Source: Pilimelia terevasa (GTDB lineage Bacteria > Actinomycetota > Actinomycetes > Mycobacteriales > Micromonosporaceae). Taken from it: 64,000 nt of DNA. The notes under the pieces were generated by a model that saw only the letters and a list, made by a program, of their open reading frames with translations, was not told the origin of the DNA and searched no databases. Below, piece after piece: positions 1-11,490 of this stretch. Each line of letters opens with the position of its first letter. The stretch's first letter is position 1. The stretch is from contig NZ_BMQC01000012.1 in assembly GCF_014647915.1 (NCBI RefSeq), forward strand, positions 1 through 64,000, read 5' to 3'. The translations under genes and the position numbers were made by a program.

Positions 1-6
1 CATAGA

Positions 7-125
7 GTTACGGCGGCAATAGCGGAGGGGAAACGCCCGGTAACATTCCGAACCCGGAAGCTAAGCCCTCCAGCGCCGATGGTACTGCACTCGTGAGGGT
101 GTGGGAGAGTAGGACGCCGCCGGAC
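7..125 (+). rRNA. rrf: 5S ribosomal RNA
   Basis: This is the 5S rRNA of the large subunit. The sequence carries the typical actinobacterial 5S core: a GTTACGGCGG 5' end, the CCGAACCCGGAAGCTAAG loop region, and the GATGGTACTGCACTCGTGAGGGTGTGGGAGAG helix region read in segments. It closes with a GCCGCC 3' strand that pairs with the 5' end. The 23S gene would lie just upstream, outside the window. A strong terminator follows within 10 nt, so this is the last gene of an rRNA operon. The exact ends are inferred from helix I pairing. Confidence 0.95.
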
Positions 126-134
126 ATCTTTTCT

Positions 135-180
135 GATCGAGGGCCACTCCGGTGACGGAGTCGGCCCTCGATCTGTTTTT
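135..180 (+). terminator. Intrinsic terminator of the rRNA operon
   Basis: A perfect 11-bp stem (GATCGAGGGCC with GGCCCTCGATC) is extended by an inner ACTCC/GGAGT helix and followed by TGTTTTT. It has a textbook stem plus U-tract, immediately after 5S rRNA. Confidence 0.93.
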
Positions 181-248
181 ACGTCTCCATTTTACGATTT
201 CATGTCAGCACCCGGATTCACCCCGGTGCTTCTGGGAAGGAACTCGCC

Positions 249-3224
<2,976 letters not shown>

Positions 3225-3226
3225 CC

Positions 3227-4030
3227 GTGGCGCTGGTCGACGGGTACGACCTGGTCATCTTCGATCTCGACGGGGTCGTCATCGAGGGTGCGGCGGCCGT
3301 GCCCGGCGCCCCCGCGGCCCTGGGGCGCCTGCGGGCGGCCGGCAGGGCCGTGGCGTTCGCGACGAACAACGCGTCGCGGCGCCCGGCCGACGTGGCCGCG
3401 CTGCTGACCGGGTTGGGTGTCGCGGCCGCTGCGGCCGAGGTGCAGACCTCGGCCCGCGCCGCCGCCCAGCGGCTCGCCGCCGATCTTCCGGCCGCCGCCC
3501 CGGTGCTGGCGGTCGGGGCGCCGGGGCTGCGCGCGGAACTCGCCGACGCGGGGCTCACCGTCGTGGCCGGCGCCGCGGACGGGCCGGTCGCCGTGGTCCA
3601 GGGGTACGGGCCGCAGGTGGGGTGGGCGGACCTGGCCGAGGCGTGCGTCGCGGTACGCGCCGGTGCACGCTGGGTCGCCACCAACACCGACCGCACGCTG
3701 CCCTCGGAGCGGGGGCCGCTGCCCGGCAACGGTGCCCTGGTGGCGGCGCTGGCGACGGCGCTGGGCCGGCAGCCGGACCTCGTCGTCGGCAAGCCGGCGC
3801 CGGAGTTGTTCCAGGCCGCGGCCCGTCGGGCGGGCGCCCGGCGGGCGCTGGTGGTGGGGGACCGGCTCGACACCGACATCGCCGGGGCGGTCCGCGCCGG
3901 CATGGACAGCCTGCTGGTCCTCACCGGTGTGTCGACGCGCCGCGAGGCGGCGCAGGCGCAGCCGGCGTGCCGGCCGACGTTCGTCGCCCCCGACCTCGAT
4001 GCCCTGTTCGACGCCCCGCCGGTGCCGTGA
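3227..4030 (+). CDS. HAD-superfamily phosphatase, NagD-like (class IIA), Rv1692-type
   Basis: A 267-residue cytoplasmic HAD hydrolase. The nucleophile motif FDLDG is at residues 12-16, motif II is T46 in ATNNAS, the motif III lysine is K189 in VGKPAPELF, and the motif IV acid cluster is GDRLDTD at 211-217. A large type-II cap sits between motifs II and III. The M. tuberculosis ortholog by position, Rv1692, was characterised as a glycerol-3-phosphate phosphatase in membrane lipid recycling. The same substrate is plausible here but inferred. The protein ends soon after the HAD fold, so it lacks the C-terminal acetyltransferase-like extension of Rv1692. The GTG start lies 2 nt after the preceding stop, implying co-transcription with the RGG/TPR gene. 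Confidence 0.9.
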   Translation: MALVDGYDLVIFDLDGVVIEGAAAVPGAPAALGRLRAAGRAVAFATNNASRRPADVAALLTGLGVAAAAAEVQTSARAAAQRLAADLPAAAPVLAVGAPGLRAELADAGLTVVAGAADGPVAVVQGYGPQVGWADLAEACVAVRAGARWVATNTDRTLPSERGPLPGNGALVAALATALGRQPDLVVGKPAPELFQAAARRAGARRALVVGDRLDTDIAGAVRAGMDSLLVLTGVSTRREAAQAQPACRPTFVAPDLDALFDAPPVP

Positions 4031-4138
4031 GGACGGCCGGCGGGCGGTGAAGATGTCCGGCGCGCTCGCGCGGTCGGTACCGCCGCGGTCGGCGGCGGAC
4101 GGGTAGCGTGAACGCGTGATGTCCGGTACCGGGATGGG

Positions 4139-4645
4139 GTGGTGACGATGCAGGAGACGTGGCAGGCGTACTTCGAGCTGCTCACGGGGGCCACCGAGGC
4201 CACCCGCAAGCGGGCGCAGGAGGTGGCGTCCAAGCTCGTCGGCTCGGGCGTGGCCACCGCGGCGCAGCTGCAGGGCCTCACGGAGGACCTGATGAGCAAC
4301 GGCGCCGCGAACCGCGCCGCCCTCGAACGCACGGTGCGCACCGAGATCGAGCGCGCGCTGGAGCGGGTCGGCCTGGCGCGGGCCGAGCAGGTCGACGCGC
4401 TGTCGGCGCGGGTGGACGCCCTGGCGGCGGAGCTTGCGGCCGTGACCGGCGCGACTGCCGGTACCCGCACCGCGAAGGCCGCCCCCCGCACGGCCGCGAA
4501 GAAGGCCGCGCCGTCGACGCCGGCCGCCGCGTCGACCCCGGGCGGCCCGGCGCGGCCCGCGGCCGGGCCGGCGAAGAAGACTGCCAGCAAGGCCGCGAAG
4601 AAGGTCGTCAAGAAGGCGGCCGGCGCGAGTCCGGCCGGGTCCTGA
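4139..4645 (+). CDS. Coiled-coil protein with histone H1-like Lys/Ala tail (phasin-like)
   Basis: A 168-residue protein. The first ~105 residues are predicted helical with heptad-like spacing (ATEATRKRAQEVASKLV, RTEIERALERV, QVDALSARVDALAAELAAV), similar in style to phasin/PhaF-type proteins. The last ~55 residues are a Lys/Ala/Pro tail with repeated KKA and AKK units, like histone H1 or HupS/Hlp tails, so DNA or polyphosphate binding is possible. Function is not established. GTG, GTG and ATG at 4139, 4142 and 4148 are all possible starts; the longest is given. It overlaps the next small gene through TGATG, so translation is coupled. Confidence 0.82.
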   Translation: MVTMQETWQAYFELLTGATEATRKRAQEVASKLVGSGVATAAQLQGLTEDLMSNGAANRAALERTVRTEIERALERVGLARAEQVDALSARVDALAAELAAVTGATAGTRTAKAAPRTAAKKAAPSTPAAASTPGGPARPAAGPAKKTASKAAKKVVKKAAGASPAGS

Positions 4646-4824
4646 TGAGCGAGTCGTACGCGCCGCCGCGCGCGGCGGCGGAGCCGACGGGCCACCCGGC
4701 GGTCGACGCCGCCGTCCAGGCCATGGCCAACGCGGCGCCGCTGCCACTGCCCGCGCAGATCGCCCAGTACGAGGCGGCGCACCGCACGCTCGGTGAGACC
4801 CTCGCCACCATCGACGAGGCATGA
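4645..4824 (+). CDS. Small conserved protein, Rv1693-like
   Basis: A 59-residue protein starting at the ATG that overlaps the previous stop (TGATG). It has a disordered N-terminus and then an amphipathic helical half (AQIAQYEAAHRTLGETLATID). A protein of nearly identical size (Rv1693) occupies this slot directly upstream of tlyA in M. tuberculosis. No function is known. Overlap with the upstream gene and a 19-nt gap to tlyA place it in the tlyA-nadK operon. Confidence 0.82.
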   Translation: MSESYAPPRAAAEPTGHPAVDAAVQAMANAAPLPLPAQIAQYEAAHRTLGETLATIDEA

Positions 4825-4843
4825 GGGTGCGGGGAGTACGCCG

Positions 4844-5665
4844 ATGGCCCGACGCATCCGACTCGACGCCGAGCTGGTCCGCCGCGGGCTGGCGCGCTCC
4901 CGGGAGCAGGCGACCACGCTGATCCAGGACGGCCGCGTCCGGGTCGGCGGCGTCGCGGCGCGCAAGCCGGCGGCGATGGTGGACCCGGCGGCCGCCGTCC
5001 GGGTGCTGGGCGAGGACCCGGGGGCGGCGTTCGTCTCCCGCGGCGGCCACAAGCTGGCCGGCGCGCTCGCGGCGTTCGGGCCGGCCGGCCTGGTCGTGGC
5101 CGGCCGCCGCTGCCTGGACGCGGGTGCCTCCACCGGCGGCTTCACCGACGTCCTGCTGCGGGCCGGCGCCGCCCGGGTGGTGGCGGTCGACGTGGGGTAC
5201 GGCCAGTTGGCGTGGGTGCTGCGCAACGATCCGCGGGTGGCGGTCCTGGAGCGCACCAACGTGCGCACGCTCACGCCCGGGGCCATCGGCGGGCCGGTGG
5301 CACTGACGGTCGCCGACCTGTCCTTCATCTCGCTGCGGCTGGTGCTGCCCGCGCTGGCGGCGTGCACCGACCCGGACGGGGACCTGGCGCTGATGGTGAA
5401 GCCGCAGTTCGAGGTGGGCAAGGGGCGCGTCGGCGCCGACGGGGTGGTCCGGGATCCGGCCCTGCGCGCCGAGGCGGTCTGCGACGTCGCGGCGGCCGCC
5501 GCCGCGCTCGGCCTGGGTGTCGCCGCGGTCGCGGCCAGCCCGCTGCCGGGGCCCAGCGGCAATGTCGAGTTCTTCGCGTGGTTCCGCCGGGGCGCGCCGC
5601 CGGTGGACCCCGAGCGGGTGCGCGCCGTCGTCGAGGCGGGACCGCGGCCGGAGGTGGTCCCGTGA
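4844..5665 (+). CDS. tlyA: TlyA 16S/23S rRNA 2'-O-methyltransferase
   Basis: A 273-residue FtsJ-like methyltransferase. The family methylates ribose of cytidines in 16S and 23S rRNA, and its loss gives capreomycin resistance in mycobacteria. An S4 RNA-binding domain occupies residues 5-60. The SAM-binding motif is DAGASTGGFTD at 92-102, and the K-D-K-E tetrad reads K70, D158, K186 and E242. The ATG start is chosen because GGGGAG lies 7 nt upstream and the S4 domain begins directly after. Upstream in-frame codons would add residues lacking homology. The stop overlaps the GTG of nadK by 4 bp. Confidence 0.97.
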   Translation: MARRIRLDAELVRRGLARSREQATTLIQDGRVRVGGVAARKPAAMVDPAAAVRVLGEDPGAAFVSRGGHKLAGALAAFGPAGLVVAGRRCLDAGASTGGFTDVLLRAGAARVVAVDVGYGQLAWVLRNDPRVAVLERTNVRTLTPGAIGGPVALTVADLSFISLRLVLPALAACTDPDGDLALMVKPQFEVGKGRVGADGVVRDPALRAEAVCDVAAAAAALGLGVAAVAASPLPGPSGNVEFFAWFRRGAPPVDPERVRAVVEAGPRPEVVP

Positions 5666-6549
5666 CCCGCGCCGCCCTGCTGGTCACCCACACCGGGCGG
5701 CGGATGAACACCGCGCACGCCCGCACCGTCGCCGCGGACCTGCTGGACGCGGGTTTCGAGGTGCGGGTGGTGGCGCAGGAGGCCGGGGAGATCGACCTGC
5801 CCGGCGTGGTGCCGGTCGACGACCCGGCCGCGGCCGACGGCGTCGAGATCGTGTTCGCGCTGGGCGGCGACGGTACCCTGCTGCGGGCCGCCGAGCTGGC
5901 CCGTCCGGCGAAGGCGCCGCTGCTGGGCATCAACCTCGGCAAGGTGGGCTTCCTCGCCGAGGCCGAGAGCGACGACCTGGACCACGTGGTCCGGGACGTG
6001 GCGGCGCGCGCGTACACGGTGGACGAGCGGCTGACCCTGGACGTGACGGCGACGGTCGAGGGCCGGGAGGTCGCGTCGTGCTGGGCGCTCAACGAGATCA
6101 CCGTGGAGAAGGCGTCGCGCGCCCACATGCTGGAGGTCCGGGTCGACGTGGACGGGCGGCCGCTGTCGCGGTACGGGTGCGACGGCGTCGTGTGCGCCAC
6201 GCCGACGGGGTCCACGGCGTACGCCTTCTCGGCCGGCGGGCCGGTGGTGTGGCCCGAGGTGGAGGCGCTGCTGGTCGTACCGATCAGTGCCCACGCCCTG
6301 TTCAGCCGCCCGGTCGTCACCGCGCCGACGTCGACGGTCGAGTTGACGCTCGACCCGTTCGCGTCCCGCGAGGCGGTGCTGTGCGCCGACGGGCGCCGGG
6401 TGTACCCCCTGCCGGCCGGCGCCGTGGTGCGGGTCGTGCGCGGGCACCTGCCGGTGCGGGTGGTCCGGCTGCGGCCGCGCCCGTTCACCGACCGGCTGGT
6501 CGCCAAGTTCGGGCTGCCGGTCTCGGGATGGCGCGGGCACCGCTGGTGA
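5662..6549 (+). CDS. nadK: NAD kinase (ATP/polyphosphate)
   Basis: A 295-residue cytosolic enzyme that phosphorylates NAD to NADP; actinobacterial members can use polyphosphate as well as ATP. The hallmark GGDGT is at residues 68-72, the NE motif at 144-145, and TPTGSTAY at 180-187, all intact. The GTG start overlaps the tlyA stop (GTGA), giving tight translational coupling. The following recN has its own promoter-like element, so the operon probably pauses here. Confidence 0.97.
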   Translation: MTRAALLVTHTGRRMNTAHARTVAADLLDAGFEVRVVAQEAGEIDLPGVVPVDDPAAADGVEIVFALGGDGTLLRAAELARPAKAPLLGINLGKVGFLAEAESDDLDHVVRDVAARAYTVDERLTLDVTATVEGREVASCWALNEITVEKASRAHMLEVRVDVDGRPLSRYGCDGVVCATPTGSTAYAFSAGGPVVWPEVEALLVVPISAHALFSRPVVTAPTSTVELTLDPFASREAVLCADGRRVYPLPAGAVVRVVRGHLPVRVVRLRPRPFTDRLVAKFGLPVSGWRGHRW

Positions 6550-6593
6550 CCTGCGACGCACCGGTGCGGCTGGCGGCGGTCGTACCGCGCGGC

Positions 6594-6599
6594 TAACCT
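6594..6599 (+). promoter_or_regulatory. -10 element for leaderless recN
   Basis: TAACCT matches the actinobacterial TANNNT -10 and sits 7 nt before the recN GTG. There is no ribosome-binding site in between, the arrangement expected for a leaderless transcript. Confidence 0.55.
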
Positions 6600-6606
6600 C
6601 TGGCAC

Positions 6607-8382
6607 GTGCTGGAGGAGCTGCGGATCGCGGGACTGGGTGTCATCGAGGACACCACGCTGCCGTTGACGGGCGGGATGAACGTCATCACCGGCGAGACCG
6701 GCGCCGGCAAGACGATGGTGGTGACCGGCCTGGGCCTGCTGTTCGGCGGGCGCGGGGACGCGGGCAAGGTGCGGGCGGCGCCCGGCCGGGCCGTCGTGGA
6801 GGGCCGGCTGCGGCTGTCCGCGGCCGCCGCCGACCGCGTCGCCGCCCGGGTGGCGGAGGCCGGGGGCGAACTCGACGGCGACGGCGCGCTGCTGCTCAGC
6901 CGCACCGTGCTGGCCGAGGGCCGCTCGCGTGCCCACGTCGGCGGGCGGTCGGCGCCGATCGGCCTGCTCGGCGAGCTCGGCGAGCAGCTACTGGCGGTAC
7001 ACGGGCAGTCCGACCAGCTCCGGCTGCTGCGGCCCGCGGACCAGCGGGCGGCGCTGGACCGGTTCGCCGGCCCCGCGCACGAGGCGGTGCTCGCCCGGTA
7101 CCGCGCGTGCCACCAGCGGTGGCGGGCCGGTACCGCCGACCTGGCCGACCGCCGCGCGCACGCCCGCGAGCGCAACCGCGAGGCCGACCTGCTGCGGCTG
7201 GGGCTGGCGGAGATCGCGCAGGTGGATCCCCAGCCGGGCGAGGACGCGGCCCTGCGCGCGGAGGCGCAGCGGCTGGAGCACGCCGAGGGCCTGCGCGAGG
7301 CGGCCCAGGCCGCCTACCTGGCCCTGGGCGGCGGCGCGGAGGCCGGCGACGGCGACGCGGTGGCGCTGCTGGGCACTGCGCGGCGGGCGCTGGGCGGGCA
7401 GTCCGGTGTGGACGTCGCGCTGGACGCGGTCGGCGACCGGCTGGCGGAGGCCGGCGCGCTGCTGGGGGACGCGGTGGCGGAGCTGTCGGCGTACCTGGAC
7501 CAGCTCGACGCCGACCCGGCGCGGCTGCAGGCCCTGCACGAGCGGCGGGCGACGCTGCGGGGGCTGACGCGCAAGTACGCCGACACGGTGGACGGGGTAC
7601 GCGACTGGGCGGCGCGGGCCGCGGTCCGGCTGACGGAGCTGGACGCCTCCGACGACACCCTGGCGGCGCTGGCGCAGCGGTGCGCGGAGACCGGCCGGGA
7701 GCTGGCCGGGCTGGCCGCGACGGTGTCGGCGGCCCGGCGGTCGGCGGCCGCGCGGTTCGCCGCGCAGGTCAGCGCCGAGCTGGCGGGCCTGGCGATGCCG
7801 CACGCGCGGGTGGAGGTGGCGGTCCTGCCGCGCCCGGCCGCGGGGGAGGCGACGCTGCCGGTGGACGGCGTGGAGCGGGGGATCGGACCGGACGGCGCCG
7901 ACGAGGTGGAGCTGCGGCTGGCCGCGCACCCGGGCGCGCCCGCGCTGCCGCTGGGCCGGGGTGCCTCCGGCGGCGAGCTGTCCCGGGTGATGCTGGCGGT
8001 CGAGGTGGTCTTCGCCGGTGCCGGCGGGCCGGACACGCTGGTGTTCGACGAGGTGGACGCGGGCGTGGGCGGCACGGCGGCGGTGGAGATCGGGCGGCGC
8101 CTGGCCCGGCTCGCCCGGCACCACCAGGTGCTGGTGGTGACCCACCTGCCGCAGGTGGCGGCGTTCGCCGACCGGCACCTGGTCGTGGCCAAGGGTACGG
8201 CCGGCGCGGTCACCACCAGCGGCGTGGCGGTGGTCGAGGACGCCGACCGGGCCCGCGAGCTGGCCCGGATGCTGGCCGGCCTGCCCGACTCCGACCTGGG
8301 CGTGGCGCACGCCCAGGAGTTGCTCGACGTCGCCGCCCGGGACCGTGCCACGCATCAGGACCCGTCGTTAACTCCGTCTTAA
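6607..8382 (+). CDS. recN: DNA repair protein RecN (SMC-like ATPase)
   Basis: A 591-residue SMC-family protein acting early in double-strand-break repair. Walker A GETGAGKT is at 29-36, the ABC signature GASGGELS at about 452-459, and Walker B TLVFDEVDAG at about 477-486. A long helical coiled-coil region with Ala/Arg/Glu-rich heptads lies between the ATPase halves, ending around residue 390. The length is normal for the family. The GTG start is supported by the conserved opening LEELRIAGLGVIED and a suitably placed -10 for leaderless transcription. The gene position between nadK and steA is conserved across actinobacteria. Confidence 0.97.
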   Translation: MLEELRIAGLGVIEDTTLPLTGGMNVITGETGAGKTMVVTGLGLLFGGRGDAGKVRAAPGRAVVEGRLRLSAAAADRVAARVAEAGGELDGDGALLLSRTVLAEGRSRAHVGGRSAPIGLLGELGEQLLAVHGQSDQLRLLRPADQRAALDRFAGPAHEAVLARYRACHQRWRAGTADLADRRAHARERNREADLLRLGLAEIAQVDPQPGEDAALRAEAQRLEHAEGLREAAQAAYLALGGGAEAGDGDAVALLGTARRALGGQSGVDVALDAVGDRLAEAGALLGDAVAELSAYLDQLDADPARLQALHERRATLRGLTRKYADTVDGVRDWAARAAVRLTELDASDDTLAALAQRCAETGRELAGLAATVSAARRSAAARFAAQVSAELAGLAMPHARVEVAVLPRPAAGEATLPVDGVERGIGPDGADEVELRLAAHPGAPALPLGRGASGGELSRVMLAVEVVFAGAGGPDTLVFDEVDAGVGGTAAVEIGRRLARLARHHQVLVVTHLPQVAAFADRHLVVAKGTAGAVTTSGVAVVEDADRARELARMLAGLPDSDLGVAHAQELLDVAARDRATHQDPSLTPS

Positions 8383-8453
8383 CCAGGGCCAATGCCGCAG
8401 TTCAGGCATGTCGTGTCCGCGTTGCGGGCGGGGGCGTGTCAGGATGGGGCGCG

Positions 8454-9632
8454 ATGCGTCTTCCCACCTTGCGCCGGACCCGCCCACCCGAGCTGGGCGC
8501 GATCGCCGGCACCGCCCGCCTCGACCGCCGGACCAAGCGTCTGGTCGGTCGCCTGCGCCCCGGTGACATCGCCGTGATCGACCACGTCGACCTCGACCGG
8601 GTCGCGGCCGACTCGCTGGTCGCCGTCGGCGTCGCCGCGGTCCTCAACGCCCGGCCCTCCAGCTCCGGCCGGTACCCCAACCTTGGGCCGCAGGTCCTGG
8701 TGGAGGCCGGCGTGCCGCTGCTGGACGACCTCGGCGAGGCGCTGTTCCAGCGGCTGCGCGAGGGCGACCCGATCCGGGTGGACGGCGCCGGGGTCCTCGT
8801 CGGCGACGAGGTCGTGGCGAAGGGGGTGCGGCAGGACGCCGAGTCCGTGGCCCGGGCGATGGCCGACGCGCGCGAGGGCCTGTCGGTCCAGTTGGAGGCC
8901 TTCGCGGCCAACACGATGGAGTACCTCAAGCAGGAGCGCGACCTGCTCCTGGACGGCGTCGGCGTCCCCGAGGTGGTCACCCGGTTCGCCGGGCGGCACT
9001 GCCTGATCGTGGTCCGCGGCTACGACTACCAGGCCGACCTCGACGTGCTGCGGCCGTACGTGCGCGAGTTCAAGCCGGTGCTCGTCGGCGTGGACGGCGG
9101 CGCGGACGCCCTGGTCGAGGCCGGCTACACCCCCGACATGATCATCGGGGACATGGACTCGGTCTCCGACGACGTCCTGCGCTGCGGCGCCGAGATCGTC
9201 GTGCACGCGTACCCCGACGGGCGCGCGCCGGGCATGGCCCGGATGGTGCAGCTCAACGTGCCGGCGCTCACCTTCCCCGCGGCGGCCACCAGCGAGGACC
9301 TGGCGATGCTGCTGGCCGACGAGAAGGGCGCCTCCCTCATCGTGGCGGTGGGTACCCACGCGACGCTGGTCGAGTTCCTGGACAAGGGCCGCGGCGGCAT
9401 GGCGTCCACGTTCCTGACCCGGCTCAAGGTCGGCGGCAAGCTCGTCGACGCCAAGGGCGTGAGCCGGCTGTACCGGTCGAACATCTCGGGGTCGTCGCTG
9501 CTGCTGCTGATCATGGCCGCGGTCGCGGCGATGGGCGCGGCGGTCGCCGTCTCCACCGTCGGCAAGGCGTACCTGGCGGTGGTCGCCGAATGGTGGGACA
9601 ACCTGTTCTTCCAGCTCGGCCAGCTGTTCTGA
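8454..9632 (+). CDS. steA: SteA, cytokinetic-ring / cell-separation membrane protein
   Basis: A 392-residue protein equivalent to Rv1697. In Corynebacterium, SteA and SteB form a complex that localises to the division site and controls the cell-wall hydrolase RipA. The N-terminal part resembles a thiamin-pyrophosphokinase-like fold (GDMDSVSDDVLRCGAEIVVHAY). One C-terminal membrane helix starts near residue 346 (SSLLLLIMAAVAAMGAAVAV). The ATG is chosen because AGGATGGGG lies just upstream and the homologous opening RLPTLRRTRPPELGAIAGTA follows. The gene is 38 nt upstream of steB, its usual partner. Confidence 0.93.
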   Translation: MRLPTLRRTRPPELGAIAGTARLDRRTKRLVGRLRPGDIAVIDHVDLDRVAADSLVAVGVAAVLNARPSSSGRYPNLGPQVLVEAGVPLLDDLGEALFQRLREGDPIRVDGAGVLVGDEVVAKGVRQDAESVARAMADAREGLSVQLEAFAANTMEYLKQERDLLLDGVGVPEVVTRFAGRHCLIVVRGYDYQADLDVLRPYVREFKPVLVGVDGGADALVEAGYTPDMIIGDMDSVSDDVLRCGAEIVVHAYPDGRAPGMARMVQLNVPALTFPAAATSEDLAMLLADEKGASLIVAVGTHATLVEFLDKGRGGMASTFLTRLKVGGKLVDAKGVSRLYRSNISGSSLLLLIMAAVAAMGAAVAVSTVGKAYLAVVAEWWDNLFFQLGQLF

Positions 9633-9670
9633 CCTGACTTGAGGCGAGACATGACGACGAGGCGCAAGCA

Positions 9671-10600
9671 GTGATCAATTTCCGGTACCACGTCGTGTCG
9701 CTGACGGCGGTGTTCCTCGCGCTGGCGATCGGGCTGGTGGTCGGGACGGCGGCGCTCAACGGCCCGGTCGCCGACTCCCTCAACGACCAGATCAACACCC
9801 TCGGCCGGACCAACGGCGACCTGCGCGAGCAGGTCGACCACCTGACCACGGAGGCCAGCGGCAAGGAGGACTTCCTGCGGCAGGCCGCCCCCCGCGTGAT
9901 CGGCGGGACCCTGACCAACCGGCGGGTGCTGCTGCTGACCCTGCCGGGCGGCCGCGACCACGTCGACGGCGTCCGCGCGCTGCTGGCCGTCGCCGGGGCG
10001 AAGGTCACCGGGCGGGTGGACCTGCAGGAGAAGTTCACCGACCCGGCCAACAGCGTCGAGCTGCTCGACCTCGCCGACCGGGCGCTGGTGCCCAGCATCC
10101 CGGCGGCGACGCTGCCCGGCAACAGCGACGGCGTGGAGAAGTCCGGGGCGCTGCTCAGCGGGGTCCTGCTGGACCGGACGCCGCCGGTACCGGCGGTGGA
10201 CCTGCGGGCGGTGCTCAGCGCCTACCAGACCGCCGGCTACCTGAGCGTCGTCGGCCAGGTCACCGGGCCGGCCGAAGTTGTCGTGCTCGTGACCGGCCTG
10301 CAGTACACCGACAAGGACGCCGCGGCCCGCAACAAGAACGTCCTGACCACGGCCGCCCAGCTCGACCGGGCCGGCCGCATCGTCCTGGGCGCCCCCGGCA
10401 TCGCCGGGGACGGCAACGCGGTCGCCGCCGTGCGCGCCGACCCGACGCTGGCCCGGACCATCTCCACCGTGGACAACATCGGCACCGTCCAGGGGCAGCT
10501 CGTGACGTCCCTGGCCGTCGCCGGGCAGCTCGGCAACGTCGTGGGCCAGTACGGCGTCGGCTCCGGCGCCCAGGGGCTGCTGCCGCGCGCGGCGGCGTGA
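9671..10600 (+). CDS. steB: SteB / MctB-family membrane protein
   Basis: A 309-residue protein equivalent to Rv1698. The family was described as the outer-envelope copper protein MctB in M. tuberculosis and as SteB, the SteA partner, in Corynebacterium. The single N-terminal membrane helix is VVSLTAVFLALAIGLVVGTAAL at about residues 8-29. A coiled-coil stretch follows (LNDQINTLGRTNGDLREQVDHL), and then an extracytoplasmic Rossmann-like domain. The GTG start precedes the conserved INFRYHVVSL. Given the adjacent steA, a division role is the more economical reading here. Copper transport in an organism without a mycobacterial outer membrane is doubtful. Confidence 0.9.
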   Translation: MINFRYHVVSLTAVFLALAIGLVVGTAALNGPVADSLNDQINTLGRTNGDLREQVDHLTTEASGKEDFLRQAAPRVIGGTLTNRRVLLLTLPGGRDHVDGVRALLAVAGAKVTGRVDLQEKFTDPANSVELLDLADRALVPSIPAATLPGNSDGVEKSGALLSGVLLDRTPPVPAVDLRAVLSAYQTAGYLSVVGQVTGPAEVVVLVTGLQYTDKDAAARNKNVLTTAAQLDRAGRIVLGAPGIAGDGNAVAAVRADPTLARTISTVDNIGTVQGQLVTSLAVAGQLGNVVGQYGVGSGAQGLLPRAAA

Positions 10601-10619
10601 AGCGCCGCCCGGCGGCCAG

Positions 10620-10625
10620 TACCCT
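10620..10625 (+). promoter_or_regulatory. -10 element for the MraY/WecA-like gene
   Basis: TACCCT lies 6 nt upstream of the ATG with no Shine-Dalgarno between, fitting a leaderless TANNNT promoter. Confidence 0.5.
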
Positions 10626-10631
10626 GACCCG

Positions 10632-11489
10632 ATGACTTCGCGACGCCCCCCCGGCGCGGTTCGCCGCATCCTGCTCGCCGCTGTCGCCGCCGCCGCCGCG
10701 CCGGTGGCGCTCGACCGACTCGTGCGCAGCCGGTACGCCGCCGACTGGGAGCGCACCAACTTCGCCGGCCGGACGGTCAACCTGGCGGCCGGCCCGGCCC
10801 TGGCCACGGTCGCCAGCGGCGCCGCGGCGCTGGGCGCGGGCGGCCCGGCGGCCGCGGGGGCGGCGCTCGTGGCGGGGCTCGGCGCGGGCGCGGTCGGCCT
10901 GTACGACGACATCGTCGGCGCGCGCCCCGACCAGAAGGCCGACAAGGGGTTCCGCGGCCACCTCGCCGCGCTCGGCGAGGGCCGGGTCAGCGCCGGCCTG
11001 CTCAAGGTCGTCGGCGTCGGCGCCGCCGGCCTGGCCGCCGCCGCGCTGCTGTCCGCCGACCGGCCGGCGCGGCGGGGGCGGCGGGCGCTGGACGTGGCGC
11101 TGGGCGCCGGGGTCGTCGCCGGCACCGCCAACCTGGTGAACCTGCTCGACCTGCGGCCCGGCCGCGCGCTCAAGGCCAGCGCCCTGATCGGCGCCCCGCT
11201 GCTGGCCGGCCCGGCCGGCGGCACGGTCGCCGGCCCGCTGGGCGCCGCCGCCGGCCTGCTGCCGGCGGACCTCGACGAACGGGTGATGCTCGGCGACTGC
11301 GGCGCCAACGCCATGGGTGCCCTGCTGGGCACCGCGCTGGCCCGCCGGACCGGCCCGAGGGGCCGCGCGGTGCTGCTGGCCGGGCTGGCCGCGCTCACCC
11401 TCGCCAGCGAGAAGGTCAGCTTCACCAAGGTCATCGCGCGGACGGCGGGGCTCCGCGAGCTGGACGAGCTCGGCCGCCGTCAGCACTGA
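10632..11489 (+). CDS. MraY/WecA-like polyprenyl-phosphate phosphosugar-transferase-type membrane protein
   Basis: A 285-residue protein with about 8 hydrophobic segments. Three motif positions match the MraY/WecA superfamily. The Asp pair is in GLYDDIVG, followed by KGFRGHL. The NLVNLLDLRPGRALK segment corresponds to the NxxNLxDG motif. GDCGANAMG corresponds to GDTGSLALG. This would place it among enzymes that load a phosphosugar onto undecaprenyl-phosphate, but the motifs are divergent and the substrate is unknown. It sits between steB and murJ (lipid II flippase), so a cell-envelope role is likely. The gene ends 1 nt before murJ, implying one operon. M. tuberculosis lacks an obvious counterpart at this slot. 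Confidence 0.75.
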   Translation: MTSRRPPGAVRRILLAAVAAAAAPVALDRLVRSRYAADWERTNFAGRTVNLAAGPALATVASGAAALGAGGPAAAGAALVAGLGAGAVGLYDDIVGARPDQKADKGFRGHLAALGEGRVSAGLLKVVGVGAAGLAAAALLSADRPARRGRRALDVALGAGVVAGTANLVNLLDLRPGRALKASALIGAPLLAGPAGGTVAGPLGAAAGLLPADLDERVMLGDCGANAMGALLGTALARRTGPRGRAVLLAGLAALTLASEKVSFTKVIARTAGLRELDELGRRQH

Positions 11490-11490
11490 C

